Positions 25,133 through 33,103 are shown, counted from the first letter of the stretch. The stretch is 52,537 nt of DNA from Streptomyces zagrosensis (GCF_014203645.1 NZ_JACHJL010000031.1:1-52537), one strand, 5' to 3'. Notes: generated from the sequence alone by a model not told the origin. Translations and numbers: made by a program.

Positions 25133-25880
25133 CCAGAACGCAACGAGCGTAAAGATCGCCACGGCGATCTGCATGGGCACCATCACTCTGGCCCATCGTC
25201 GAAGCCGGTCACTTTCCCGCTGCTCCCGCCTGCGCTGCTCGCGTCTCTCTTCCTGGCCTCGTTCATAGAGTTCAAGAGCTCGGGGGTCCTCCTGCCTCGC
25301 CAGAACATGACGCATGTTCCGAAGGTGGATCTCCCTGCGCAGCTTGCCGTCCGCAGCTAACCACCCGTTGCGGAACTGCATGGCGAGACCCGGCCCGCCG
25401 ATGCCGAGGCCGAGCCGATAGGCGGTCTGCGCGGTCGGCCAGCGTCCTTCCAGGGTTTTGTGGACGGTGCTTTTGCCCATGGTGCATCCCCTGTCGTAAT
25501 GCCGAGCCTTCCTTGAGATCTCGCGGGTTGAGAGTTCGCCGAACGCTTTGTGCGCGGAGCGGATGTAGTCGAACCAGTCCTCTTGGGTGAGGCCGTCGAA
25601 ATCCTCGATGTCAGGAGCCCACTCCCCCGCCGTCTCCGTCTCGAAGGACCTCGCGGAACCAGTCGAGTAGGCCCCGGATGCCTCCGGACGCCGCTCCCCC
25701 GACTGCCGCCTTCCCGGCTTCCTGCGCGAATCCTTGGCCGGCCTGGGCACCTTGCTGGCCTTCCTTCGCGAGTCCGGCTGCATCATCGTTCTTGATCTCC
25801 TTCTTCGGCTCGGTCGGCTCTGGCTGGGGCGTCTTCGACCCCACGGCGTGGGGCGGCTTCGGCCCCTCGGGTCCATTCAT
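25118..25880 (-). pseudogene. XRE-like HTH protein with C-terminal membrane anchor, one frameshift
   Basis: The N-terminal 85 residues (MNGPEGPKPPHAVGSK, then an Ala/Gln-rich helix and LLDWFREVLRDGDGG) lie in one frame, which ends in a stop at 25611. The rest lies in the next frame: DFDGLTQEDWFDYIRSAH, an HTH (STREISRKARHY, MGKSTVHKTLEGRWPTAQ), LAMQFRNGW, a charged coiled coil, and a final transmembrane helix VPMQIAVAIFTLVAFWL. Removing one base of the C5 run at 25624-25628 joins them into about 253 residues. The plan resembles membrane-anchored XRE regulators of Streptomyces. It stands alone on the minus strand inside the plus-strand operon. Confidence 0.7.
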
Positions 25881-25970
25881 AGGCGTGACTCTGCCGAGTG
25901 AGGGCCTCCCATTCACCAAACGGGACACCCAATCTGTCCCGCGGGACACCCTGCCGCCTCCACCAACGCC

Positions 25971-26294
25971 GTGGCTGTGCACCAGGACCGTCTGCACGCC
26001 CTCACCCGGCCCGGCCGTGTGCCGGCCTTCTACGACCTGGAACGGAGCACCAGCTCAGCGGCGGAGCTCCGCGTCGCTCAAGCCGAGAGCCGGACATCCC
26101 TTCAGGCCATCAGCCACGTGATCCAGGCGCGTGAAGCCGCCGCGACCGCCGACCGGGCCCCGGCAGCCCGGCTGGCCCAGGCCGCTGTCGCCCGCTCGGG
26201 GCACGCTCTACGCGCCCTGGGCCAGTCGCCCGATCAACCCGCTGCTTCGGCCGTTTCCGGCCCGTCGCTGGCCGCACTGGGCCCGCACCGCTGA
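25971..26294 (+). CDS. Small helical ORF, possibly the 3' part of an interrupted gene
   Basis: A GTG-initiated frame of 107 codons without a clear ribosome site. The product is helical (STSSAAELRVAQAESRTSLQ) with an Ala/Pro-rich end like those of the neighbouring operon proteins. It begins right after the 5' end of the minus-strand XRE-like gene, so it may be the tail of an operon gene separated from its head by that insertion. Confidence 0.4.
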   Translation: MAVHQDRLHALTRPGRVPAFYDLERSTSSAAELRVAQAESRTSLQAISHVIQAREAAATADRAPAARLAQAAVARSGHALRALGQSPDQPAASAVSGPSLAALGPHR

Positions 26295-26298
26295 TCGG

Positions 26299-26565
26299 TC
26301 AGCTGAGGTCCTCGTCGCGGTGGGCATCCCCGATGCGGGAGCCCACCGCGCGGGCCAGGTCCTCCAACGTCAACTCAACGCGACGCCCATCCGCTATCCG
26401 GTCCTCCACCACGGCGTCCTCGTCTCGCCGTCCGTCGCACTGCACACCGACAGCCCACTGGCCGTCAGCGACCATCGCGATGTCGCCCACCGTCCACGGC
26501 CGCCCGGCGGCGCGGAACTTGCGTTCCAGCCCGGCCCCGTCCCCGTGTCTGCTCGGCTCCGCCAT
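26299..26565 (-). CDS. Small hypothetical protein
   Basis: 88 residues starting MAEPSRHGDGAGLERKFR, followed by a strand-rich middle (WTVGDIAMVADGQWAVGVQ) and an acidic helical tail (VELTLEDLARAVGSRIGD). A GGGGGAG site lies about 6 bases before ATG 26565. No family is recognised. It is convergent with the preceding plus-strand ORF. Confidence 0.55.
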   Translation of the reverse strand: MAEPSRHGDGAGLERKFRAAGRPWTVGDIAMVADGQWAVGVQCDGRRDEDAVVEDRIADGRRVELTLEDLARAVGSRIGDAHRDEDLS

Positions 26566-26783
26566 CCCTGCTCCCCCTTCGGTCCCGTGCGGCCCGTTGC
26601 CGCAACCCAGTTACGACAACCGCGTTCACCGATCCATTCCCGACGTCAGCACCGCCACCGGCGACCGCCAGTTCGCCCACGGCAGACGCCGCTTCCCGGG
26701 AAAGGGCTACGTACTTCGGCATACCGCATGTCAACGTACGGGTGTTGGGGAAAACCGCAGGTCAACGAAGGGATCGTCCAACC

Positions 26784-27131
26784 GTGAACACCTCCCCCAC
26801 CCTCCTGCCCGCCGTCACACGCCCAGCCGTGGAATGTCGTCGCTGGCTCTCCTCCAACCACTGCGCTGGCCCGGTGCTCGACCTCCTCAACGCCCTCGGC
26901 TGGACGGCCGTTGACACCCCGGAGGCCAACATCCACGCGACGAGCCCGGACGGCCGCGTCTACGTCGGCTGGCTCCCCGAGGACATCGCCGCCTGGAAGC
27001 GCGGCATCGTCTGGCAGGTCCGAGTGCAGCCCATTGAAGGCGACCCGTGGGTGCAGGAGTTCGGCCTCCACACCCCTTCCGAGGCCGTTGCTGGATTTCT
27101 CGCCGCGCTCATCGCCACCCCCACCCGCTGA
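26784..27131 (+). CDS. DUF317-like small protein
   Basis: 115 residues from GTG 26784, with AAGGGA upstream. One DUF317-like module is visible: CAGPVLDLLNALGWTAVDTP, HATSPDGRVYVGWLPEDIAA, WKRGIVWQVRVQPIEGDPW, then a final helix EAVAGFLAALIA. It is about half the length of the two-module gene at 23823 and may derive from it by duplication. The function is unknown. Confidence 0.75.
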   Translation: MNTSPTLLPAVTRPAVECRRWLSSNHCAGPVLDLLNALGWTAVDTPEANIHATSPDGRVYVGWLPEDIAAWKRGIVWQVRVQPIEGDPWVQEFGLHTPSEAVAGFLAALIATPTR

Positions 27132-27164
27132 CCGCGCTACCGACCCATGTCTCGGAGGGACCTC

Positions 27165-27426
27165 GTGGCACGCCGCGCCCCGCTCACCAACCACCACGCC
27201 GACGGCACTCCCTGCCCGGCGGGGCACAAGCACACGAGTTCCGGCAAGCCGCTTCACCCCGACTGCCCCGGCCGCGCGTACACGCAGGCCATCTGCCCCC
27301 GTGCGGCGGCTGGGGCATGAGGCAGTCCGGCAAGGGCTACGTCAACGAGAGCCGCAAGCGGCACCTCGCAACCACACCCAAGGGCCGGACGACCTTCGCG
27401 ACCTGCGCCGCCTCAAAGTTCCCTGA
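27165..27426 (+). pseudogene. Small Cys/His-rich protein, frameshifted in a C5 run
   Basis: GTG 27165 has GGAGGG 6 bases upstream. The frame reads LTNHHADGTPCPAGHKH, KPLHPDCPGRAYTQAIC and then ends early. The likely continuation CGGWGMRQSGKGYVNESRKR lies in the next frame after the C5 run at 27296-27300 (one C missing). The Cys pairs suggest a small zinc-binding protein. The true 3' end is uncertain; the repaired frame may run further and overlap the next gene. Confidence 0.5.
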
Positions 27427-27479
27427 CGCTCACTCATCAAACTGCGCCGTGCCGCTCCGCACCGATCTTGGAGAATCCC

Positions 27480-27692
27480 GTGCCCCACTACCTGACCGTC
27501 GGCCACCTGCTCCGCCAACTCCAGGACCTTGACCCCAGCCTGCCGATCCGTCTTGCCATCAACCCGGACTTCCCCTTCACCCACTATCTAGGGGCGGAGG
27601 TCATCGTCCGGGACGGCAAGGCGTTCATCGCCGACGATGGCCAGGAGGACTACCTCCCGGTGGCGATCAGCAACGCCCTCGCCTGGGCCTGA
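27480..27692 (+). CDS. Small hypothetical protein
   Basis: 70 residues from GTG 27480, with GGAG 6 bases upstream. Pattern VGHLLRQLQDLDPSLPIRLA, a short loop, EVIVRDGKAFIADDGQ, then PVAISNALAW. The first part (a helix, then a strand starting IRLAINPD) resembles small phage and plasmid proteins of unknown function that begin with a TVGELIEQLQ-type helix. No function is assigned. Confidence 0.65.
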   Translation: MPHYLTVGHLLRQLQDLDPSLPIRLAINPDFPFTHYLGAEVIVRDGKAFIADDGQEDYLPVAISNALAWA

Positions 27693-27797
27693 CCTGCCCC
27701 ATCGACAAAAATCCCGGAGGCTCCTATCTCGTCGCAAGCCCGCCCTTCGCAGGCCCTTCCCCTGCGCAGCCTGGCCGTACGCCCCATACCGAGCGCC

Positions 27798-28112
27798 ATG
27801 CGCGGCGCGCTGGTCCAGCGCGTCAGCGCCCTGCCCGACGGGCCGCTCGACGTCACCTGGCTCGCCGTCGAAACCCCGCTCCCCCTCGGCCGCATTCGCC
27901 TTCACTGGGAGCCCGCCTCCCTCACAGGCTGGAACATCACCGCCCACCTGGGCCTGGCCACCACCGAGGTGCACCTCGCCTCGTGGCCCGATGCCCCGGA
28001 CGACTGGCCGCGCCTGGTCCGCCCGACCCTCCACGAAGTGCTTGGCCTGTGCGCCGCCCTCGCGGTCGCGACCGCCGCCCTCGACCTCTCGAACCGCCTC
28101 GCCCAAGTCTGA
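27798..28112 (+). CDS. Hypothetical protein, start uncertain (possible ATC start at 27726)
   Basis: From ATG 27798 the product has 104 residues (ALVQRVSALPDGPLDVTWL, LGRIRLHWEPASLTGWNI, HEVLGLCAALAVATAALDL). This ATG has only a weak ribosome site. The same frame is open upstream to 27726, where a strong GGAGG site (27716-27720) is followed at 5 bases by ATC TCG TCG CAA. No ATG, GTG or TTG occurs between. Either translation starts at the rare AUC codon, or the sequence has ATC for ATG, or the short form is real. The function is unknown. Confidence 0.6.
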   Translation: MRGALVQRVSALPDGPLDVTWLAVETPLPLGRIRLHWEPASLTGWNITAHLGLATTEVHLASWPDAPDDWPRLVRPTLHEVLGLCAALAVATAALDLSNRLAQV

Positions 28113-28216
28113 CCGAACCGCAGAAGGCCGCCCCGCGCCGATCAGGCAGGGGCGGCCTTGCCGTACGTCCAGCCGCGTGTTGCGTACGCTCGTCACCGAC
28201 GAACGAGGAGGGCACG

Positions 28217-28453
28217 ATGGCCGACGACCAGCAACTTTGGGGGTACCCCGAGGTCGCCGCCCACCTGGGCATCAGCGTTGGGGCTGCCCGAAACTGCAAA
28301 AGCCGGGGCAGCCTGCCCGCGCCTGACGACACCACCGTGCCGGACCGGCCACGCTGGAGACCCGCCACGTTCCAGACCTGGAACCCGGTCGGCCGAGGAT
28401 TCCGTAGCGACCTGCACCGCCCCTCCTCACAGGGGATCACGCCGTCCGGCTGA
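28217..28453 (+). CDS. Excisionase/MerR-like small HTH protein
   Basis: 78 residues starting MADDQQLWGYPEVAAHLGIS, a winged-helix start like those of Xis/AlpA/MerR (L-x-x-x-E-V-A-x-x-L-G-I-S), followed by RNCKSRGSLPAPDDT and a wing region RWRPATFQTWNP. GAGGAGGG lies 6 bases before ATG. In integrating elements such a protein directs excision together with an integrase, but no intact integrase gene is in the window. It could also be a small regulator. Confidence 0.75.
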   Translation: MADDQQLWGYPEVAAHLGISVGAARNCKSRGSLPAPDDTTVPDRPRWRPATFQTWNPVGRGFRSDLHRPSSQGITPSG

Positions 28454-28485
28454 CCGGCGCTCGCGCCCGCCCGTAGGCTGCGGCC

Positions 28486-28719
28486 ATGACGTCCGATTCG
28501 CCGATGCCCTCCCCACCGTTCCCTTCGCCTGACAACGCTGCGCTCCGGGTGGTCGTCGGCAACGCCATCGCATCAGTGCGCAACGGGGAAGCCTCGGTGG
28601 AGGACGCGATCCTCCACGCCGCCGTCCACGGCTGGTACGAGGGTCACATCCAGGGCGAGGACGAGTGCCCCGGCTGCGACTTCCGAGGAGGGCTGCCGAA
28701 GAACGGGAACCGCGGCTGA
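28486..28719 (+). CDS. Small hypothetical protein with C-terminal C-x-x-C
   Basis: 77 residues: a helical region (LRVVVGNAIASVRNGEASVE, ILHAAVHGWYEGHIQ) followed by DECPGCDFRGG, which could bind metal as half of a zinc site. Last gene of the plus-strand block; a terminator hairpin follows 12 bases after its stop. Confidence 0.65.
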   Translation: MTSDSPMPSPPFPSPDNAALRVVVGNAIASVRNGEASVEDAILHAAVHGWYEGHIQGEDECPGCDFRGGLPKNGNRG

Positions 28720-28731
28720 CCATCACGCAAC

Positions 28732-28771
28732 GCCGAGGAGCGCCACCGACGTATCGGTGGTGCTCCTCGGC
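28732..28771. terminator. Bidirectional terminator between convergent genes
   Basis: An 18-bp stem (28732-28749 with 28754-28771, one G-T wobble) and a 4-base loop sit between the end of the plus-strand transfer block and the end of the minus-strand mobilisation block. Confidence 0.8.
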
Positions 28772-28789
28772 ATTCGGTGTTCCGCTCGG

Positions 28790-29194
28790 CTAATCCAGGT
28801 AGGTACCGGCGAAGGCCCCGTCGAAGCCGAGCGCGGTGAGACCCTGCTCGACGCTGGGGTAGGTCGTTCCGTCCGGGATGGCGATCAGGGCGTCGAAGTC
28901 GGCGCGGCTGATCTCGGGTTCGAGCCACTGGTTGCTGCAGCGGCAGCAGACCCAGACGTTTCGGCCGTGGTTGATGAGCAGCCAGTCGCGCCGGGCACGG
29001 CAGGCCGTGCACATCACCGGGATCCCGCGAACGGCCAGTTCACGCGGGTGACTGAGGCAGCGCGTCGCGCCGGGGCCGCTGGGCGGCTGCGTCTCGTATT
29101 CGACGTGCAACAGGGAAACGGTGCCGGCGGGGAGGACGGGCAGCACGGGTGTCGGCTCTGTGGGGCGGTCGGTGGTTCTGAGCACGAGCGTCAT
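28790..29194 (-). CDS. Zinc-ribbon hypothetical protein
   Basis: 134 residues. Two C-x-x-C pairs (PVMCTACRARRDW and VWVCCRCSNQW) about 22 residues apart form a classic zinc ribbon. The C-terminus is a small helical region (SRADFDALIAIPDG). It is the last gene of the mobilisation operon, downstream of the relaxase gene and in the same direction. A role in DNA transfer or regulation is plausible from context only. Confidence 0.7.
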   Translation of the reverse strand: MTLVLRTTDRPTEPTPVLPVLPAGTVSLLHVEYETQPPSGPGATRCLSHPRELAVRGIPVMCTACRARRDWLLINHGRNVWVCCRCSNQWLEPEISRADFDALIAIPDGTTYPSVEQGLTALGFDGAFAGTYLD

Positions 29195-29293
29195 CTTCCG
29201 GTCGAGGTGCTTCTGTTTCCATCCGTAACAGCCGGTGGAACTGGTTGTCCAGGAATTTCTCGAAGGCTGGTCACCCGGCCCGCCGGGCCCTCG

Positions 29294-31066
29294 TCAGCGG
29301 CGCGGTGGGCGGTTGCGCGGGTCGGAGACGGCGGGGCGAGGTACTGCCGTGGGCGCCGCCCGGTTGTTAGTGCGATTGGCCGAGGCTTTCGGCTGGCTGG
29401 TGCCGGCCTGCGGGCGGCGCGTCGCTGCACCCGGGTGAGCGGGAAGCTGGGCGAGACGGCGCAGCCGCCAGACAATCACGTCGTTCACGTCGTCGGCCGT
29501 GTCAAGTTCGCGCATGTCGATGGCCTGCTGGAGAAGGGCCTTGGGGTCGTGGCCTGCTTGCTCGGCTTGGGCAAGCGTGGCGGTCAGGGCATCGGTCTTC
29601 GTGGACGAGCTGTCTGCTCCCATCACCGCTTCGGGCAGTACCGCGCGGATGGTGGCCTGGTGAGTGCGGCGTTCGACTTCTGGTAGGGCACGACCTCGGT
29701 CGCGCAGCGCCTGCATGGGCATGGCAGCGGCCTGACGGTAGGCGGCTCGCAGATGCTCGGCGGCCTGCCGCGAGGCGTAGGCCTGCTGGGCATGTCCACG
29801 AGCGGAGTGCCAGCGGGCGACGGCCAGCGTCACCAGGACCAGGGTGGAGAGGAGCATGGCGGTGGTGCCACCGTCCTCGCCACGGCCGAGGGCGCCACCG
29901 GCCTGGATGATGCCCCGGGCCGCCGAGCGGATCGCCCGGGTATCGGCACGCTCCGCTCGGACGTGGCTGCGGGTGGCACGCTCGAAGGCACGGGCGGCGG
30001 CACCCAGCTCGGCGCGGGTGGCGGCCGGGGAGGTCTGTGTCACCGCGTCCAGGAGTTCGCCGAGCCCTACCAGTTGAGCTGCGGCTTCGTCGTCGTCGCT
30101 GTCGAGCAGGATGGCGGCGCGCTCGGCGATGCCGGTGGCGTTGCGTCGTTCCCGGGCGGGCGGGAACCAGTCCGGTCGGCCGCTGGTGGCCGCCGGGTGC
30201 GTCGTCTGGTCAGCAGTGCCGTCGGCCAACCGGCGGCGGATCTTGGGGAGTGAAAGGTCGGGGGCCAGCTTGGATCCGGGGTACCAGATCGGGTTGCCCT
30301 CGCGGTTACGGTCGCCGGGAAGTGCGACGTTGTAGCCGATGGCGTCACCGGACGGAGCGTTTCGGATCTTCACACGAAGGCCCGCCTCGCGGAGCCTGGT
30401 AAAGAACTCCCCTTCGGTGGCTGCCCCGGCGAGGGCTTGGCGCACGGCTTCGCGGAGAGTCTCGCGAGGGGCCTCGGGACGCCCGGTTCGCTCGGCCTTG
30501 AAACGCTCTGCGCTGGTGGGGGACTTGGCTCCGGTGCCGTCACCGGGCTTGAGCCGGCGCAGGCCCATCTCCTTCTCGATGCGGCGGCATTCGGCCTGGG
30601 CCTTCTTGAAGTCGTAGTTCATCCGGGGGCGGCGTAGGTCGCCTCGGACCATGGTGGCCAGGATGTGGATGTGATTGTCGGCGTGCCGTACGGCGACCCA
30701 GCGGCAGCCGTCCGGGTCGCCTTCGGGGGCGAGGTTGACGGCGTGGACCAGGCGGCGGGCGACAGTGTTCCATTCGGCGTCGGTCAGGGTCCGATCGCCG
30801 GGGTCGGTGCGGACCGAGCAGTGCCAGACGTGCTGGCCAGGTGCCGTGGCGCCGGCCTGCTTGACCCGCAGGTCCAGCGCTGCGGACAGGCGGGCGAGGG
30901 TGACCTTGGGGTCGGGGTCGGGGCTGGTGTCTCGTCCGGGGTCGGGGGCGAAGCCGTCCCAGCTCCCGACGAGGTGGGCGTCGATGTGTTCGTCGCGTTT
31001 GCCCGGGCCGTACAGGTAAACGAGCAGGCCGTGGGTTCGTGAACCGCGTCGGATCTTGGGGACCAT
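29294..31066 (-). CDS. Relaxase (MobA/VirD2-type mobilisation nuclease)
   Basis: 590 residues. The metal-binding motif HADNHIH (H128, D130, H132, H134) follows strand WVAVR, and an upstream HVWHCSVRT matches relaxase motif II. A candidate catalytic tyrosine is in the N-terminal 20 residues (LLVYLYGPG, Y17 or Y19). The C-terminal half is helical, with one hydrophobic stretch (AMLLSTLVLVTLAVARW) that could be a membrane contact. Relaxases nick oriT and lead the strand into the channel. ATG 31066 overlaps the MobC stop (TGATG); a GTG lies one codon upstream. Confidence 0.92.
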   Translation of the reverse strand: MVPKIRRGSRTHGLLVYLYGPGKRDEHIDAHLVGSWDGFAPDPGRDTSPDPDPKVTLARLSAALDLRVKQAGATAPGQHVWHCSVRTDPGDRTLTDAEWNTVARRLVHAVNLAPEGDPDGCRWVAVRHADNHIHILATMVRGDLRRPRMNYDFKKAQAECRRIEKEMGLRRLKPGDGTGAKSPTSAERFKAERTGRPEAPRETLREAVRQALAGAATEGEFFTRLREAGLRVKIRNAPSGDAIGYNVALPGDRNREGNPIWYPGSKLAPDLSLPKIRRRLADGTADQTTHPAATSGRPDWFPPARERRNATGIAERAAILLDSDDDEAAAQLVGLGELLDAVTQTSPAATRAELGAAARAFERATRSHVRAERADTRAIRSAARGIIQAGGALGRGEDGGTTAMLLSTLVLVTLAVARWHSARGHAQQAYASRQAAEHLRAAYRQAAAMPMQALRDRGRALPEVERRTHQATIRAVLPEAVMGADSSSTKTDALTATLAQAEQAGHDPKALLQQAIDMRELDTADDVNDVIVWRLRRLAQLPAHPGAATRRPQAGTSQPKASANRTNNRAAPTAVPRPAVSDPRNRPPRR

Positions 31067-31731
31067 CACAGGCGCTTCTTCACCAGGGTGTCGGCCGCGT
31101 CGTCTACGCGGGCCAGGACACGGGTCAAGGCCCTGAGGGCGTGGTCGAGTTCGCCAGGGCGGGGCTGCCCTCCGGCGTTGTACACGAAGGCGATCTGGTT
31201 GATGTTGTTGCCGACCCGGGAGAGGGCGGTGCGCAGGGCGGCCAGCTCGTCGATGGCGGCGTCGAGTTGTTCGTTGGTGTGCAAGGTGGTGGAACCGCGG
31301 GCGGCGGCGAGGCCGGCGGCGGCGAGGAATCGCGCGACGGTGACACTGCGCTGCGCGGCGGCGTCAACGATCTCGGCTTTCTCTGTATCGGAGAGGCGGG
31401 TAGTCGTCTTACGGGTGCGCTCGGTCGGGTTGCGGTTGCGGCGGCGCGGCTTGCGGTCGGGGAAGGGGGACGCGCTCGGGCTCGGCTGCTCGTGGTCGCT
31501 GTGGCGGTCTGCTGCTCCCCCCGCGTCCGGCACCCCCTGGTGCCGGGCGTCCGGCTGGTCCCCGTGCGCCCTCGCTCGGGGACCGGCCGAACTTCCCCCG
31601 CCCTCCTGGGCGGGGGCAAGTGCGTACGACGGGCCGTAGGACCGTCGTACGCGACAACTTGCTCCGCCAGGAGCCGTCATGGGGTCACGCTGCTGTCCGG
31701 CGGTGGTAACCACCGGATCGTTGGCGGTCAT
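31066..31731 (-). CDS. MobC-like relaxosome accessory protein
   Basis: 221 residues from ATG 31731. The first 110 residues are low-complexity. The C-terminal half has a ribbon-helix-helix-like start (TTRLSDTEKAEIVDAAAQRS) and the MobC signature LSRVGNNINQIAFVYNAGGQ followed by a helical end. MobC binds oriT and helps the relaxase open the nick site. It overlaps the genes on both sides (ATGA upstream, TGATG downstream), so it forms a coupled operon with the relaxase. Confidence 0.88.
   Translation of the reverse strand: MTANDPVVTTAGQQRDPMTAPGGASCRVRRSYGPSYALAPAQEGGGSSAGPRARAHGDQPDARHQGVPDAGGAADRHSDHEQPSPSASPFPDRKPRRRNRNPTERTRKTTTRLSDTEKAEIVDAAAQRSVTVARFLAAAGLAAARGSTTLHTNEQLDAAIDELAALRTALSRVGNNINQIAFVYNAGGQPRPGELDHALRALTRVLARVDDAADTLVKKRL
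31622..31652. repeat. Perfect 11-bp inverted repeat inside the MobC gene
   Basis: GCGTACGACGG (31622-31632) is the exact complement of 31642-31652, with a 9-base spacer. It lies in the low-complexity part of mobC. It could be an oriT hairpin, an operator, or chance in a GC-rich gene. Confidence 0.5.
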
Positions 31732-31952
31732 CGGCTCGTCTCCGGGTTCTCCTGCCGCAGTTCGCGGACGAGTTCCTCGATCCAGTCCATGGCCAGGACC
31801 GGGTGGTGGAGGGTCCAGGGGCGACTTTCCCGAGTTCGTTGCACGGTCCAGGTGTTGTCGGGGCCGGATTGGGCCCGGTGCAGGTGGCCGCGTTGGTGCA
31901 GGACGGTCAGCCAGGAATCGACCTCGGTGGGTGTGGCCGGGTGAGTGCACAT
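31728..31952 (-). CDS. Small hypothetical protein preceding MobC
   Basis: 74 residues. It resembles a small winged-helix domain: EVDSWLTVLHQRGHLHRAQ as the recognition part, then TWTVQRTRESRPWTLHHP, then an acidic helix MDWIEELVRELRQE. Its stop overlaps the MobC start (ATGA). Probably the first gene of the mobilisation operon and possibly its regulator. Confidence 0.65.
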   Translation of the reverse strand: MCTHPATPTEVDSWLTVLHQRGHLHRAQSGPDNTWTVQRTRESRPWTLHHPVLAMDWIEELVRELRQENPETSR

Positions 31953-31992
31953 GGATTGCTCTCCGCCTCGCTTCGTAAGGATGTGGTGCGCG

Positions 31993-32633
31993 TGACCGGG
32001 GGCGGGTGACCGGCCGTGGTGTCCGGCTCGGTCACCCGCCTCGTGCTGTGCGGTCAGTTCCGGCCGGAGGTGACCGGCTGTCCGTGCTGGGCGCGGAGCT
32101 GGGCCATCAGGGCGGTCAGGGTGTCGCTGGACAGCGGTATCTGCTGACCTCGGATCGCCTGGGCGACCACCTTGCGGGTCAGCTTGTCCTCGGCCCCGAC
32201 CGCTGACCGGGCGATCTTCAGCAGTTCCTCGGTGTCCGGGTCACTTCGCCGGTCACTGGCTGTCCAGGTGTCCCGGTCAGTGACCGGCGCCGGAGTGACC
32301 GGCCGGTCGGTGTCCGGCGCGTGGCTGTCCTGGTTGCCGATGACCGGCTCGGTGCCGACCGCGCGGTCAGTGACCGGCGGCGCGGTGTCCGAGTGTCCAG
32401 GCTGTTCAGCGGCCTCGTGTCGCTGACCGTGGTGGCCGGTGACCGGGTTGCTGGTGGCCGCCGGGACACTGTCCCCGGTCACTGACCGAGGACTCGGGAT
32501 CTGCTTGTCCAGGGACAGTTGCGGCCGGTCGGTCCGGGCGCTGACCGGCTGCCCGGCGCTGACCTGACCGGCCTGTGGCTGCCGCTGACCGACCCGGTCA
32601 GTCCGGGTGACCGCGACGCCCTCGGGCCGGTCA
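31993..32633. repeat. Cluster of about 16 TGACCGG/CCGGTCA heptamers
   Basis: By eye, TGACCGG or its complement occurs about 16 times in 640 bases, in both orientations. Examples start at 31993, 32007, 32071, 32281, 32296, 32341, 32371, 32542 and 32594. Two or three copies form near-palindromes of the type CCGGTCA-N-TGACCGG (32273-32287, and partly at 32367 and 32475). The region codes for the low-complexity tail of the DUF2637 protein, so part of the pattern reflects repeated PVT codons. The presence of both orientations suggests selection at DNA level as well. Confidence 0.6.
32001..32040. repeat. 12-bp inverted repeat upstream of the mobilisation operon (oriT or terminator candidate)
   Basis: GGCGGGTGACCG (32001-32012) pairs exactly with 32029-32040 across a 16-base loop. 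It lies 14 bases beyond the stop of the DUF2637 gene and 49 bases upstream of the first mob gene. It could be the terminator of the replication operon, or part of oriT, which in many mobilisable elements lies just before the mobC-type gene. Confidence 0.6.
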
Positions 32634-33103
32634 ACCTGACCAAGTTCCTCCCGACCACTGCCCTTGACCGGGCCTCGGGCGATCAGGATGTAGAGATGGA
32701 CCGCTCCAGCCAGCGCGAGGGGGGCGATGGTGGACAGCACGGCGACCACCGTGTCCCCGAGCCGGAGGCCGGTGCCGGCGACTACTTCGTCGTTGAGCCG
32801 GACCGCGTGGAGGGCGTTGGCCCAGATGCTGGCGGCGGTGGCCGTGCCGAAGAGGGCCCAGACGTAGAGGCGGGCGCGCAAAGGCGCGTCGCGGAGGACC
32901 AGGAGTGCCCGGATGCCGTAGGCGATGAAGCCGTCGATCACCAGGGGGAAGAGGTAGGTCAGAAAACCGCGGACGTGGATGGCGACGGCCATCTGCTGGA
33001 GAGCGTCGTATGACAGGGCACATCCCGCGCCACCCAGGGCGATGACGACCGCGCGGTCCCAGCCGGTGATGTGCGCCGCCTTCGGCGCGCTCGCGGTGCT
33101 CAC
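32054..33103 (-). CDS. DUF2637 membrane protein (SpdB-like spread/transfer protein)
   Basis: 349 residues. The N-terminal 145 carry four transmembrane helices (AVVIALGGAGCALSYDALQQ, FLTYLFPLVIDGFIAYGIRA, LYVWALFGTATAASIWANAL, VVAVLSTIAPLALAGAVHLY), the DUF2637 plan. The next 150 residues are repetitive (PVTDR/PVTG), and the end is a small helical domain (LLKIARSAVGAEDKLTRKVV, DTLTALMAQLRAQHG) like the HTH tail of plasmid-borne family members. The family is found in actinomycete plasmids and integrative elements, often next to replication genes. Its exact role is unproven. Confidence 0.85.
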   Translation of the reverse strand: MSTASAPKAAHITGWDRAVVIALGGAGCALSYDALQQMAVAIHVRGFLTYLFPLVIDGFIAYGIRALLVLRDAPLRARLYVWALFGTATAASIWANALHAVRLNDEVVAGTGLRLGDTVVAVLSTIAPLALAGAVHLYILIARGPVKGSGREELGQVDRPEGVAVTRTDRVGQRQPQAGQVSAGQPVSARTDRPQLSLDKQIPSPRSVTGDSVPAATSNPVTGHHGQRHEAAEQPGHSDTAPPVTDRAVGTEPVIGNQDSHAPDTDRPVTPAPVTDRDTWTASDRRSDPDTEELLKIARSAVGAEDKLTRKVVAQAIRGQQIPLSSDTLTALMAQLRAQHGQPVTSGRN

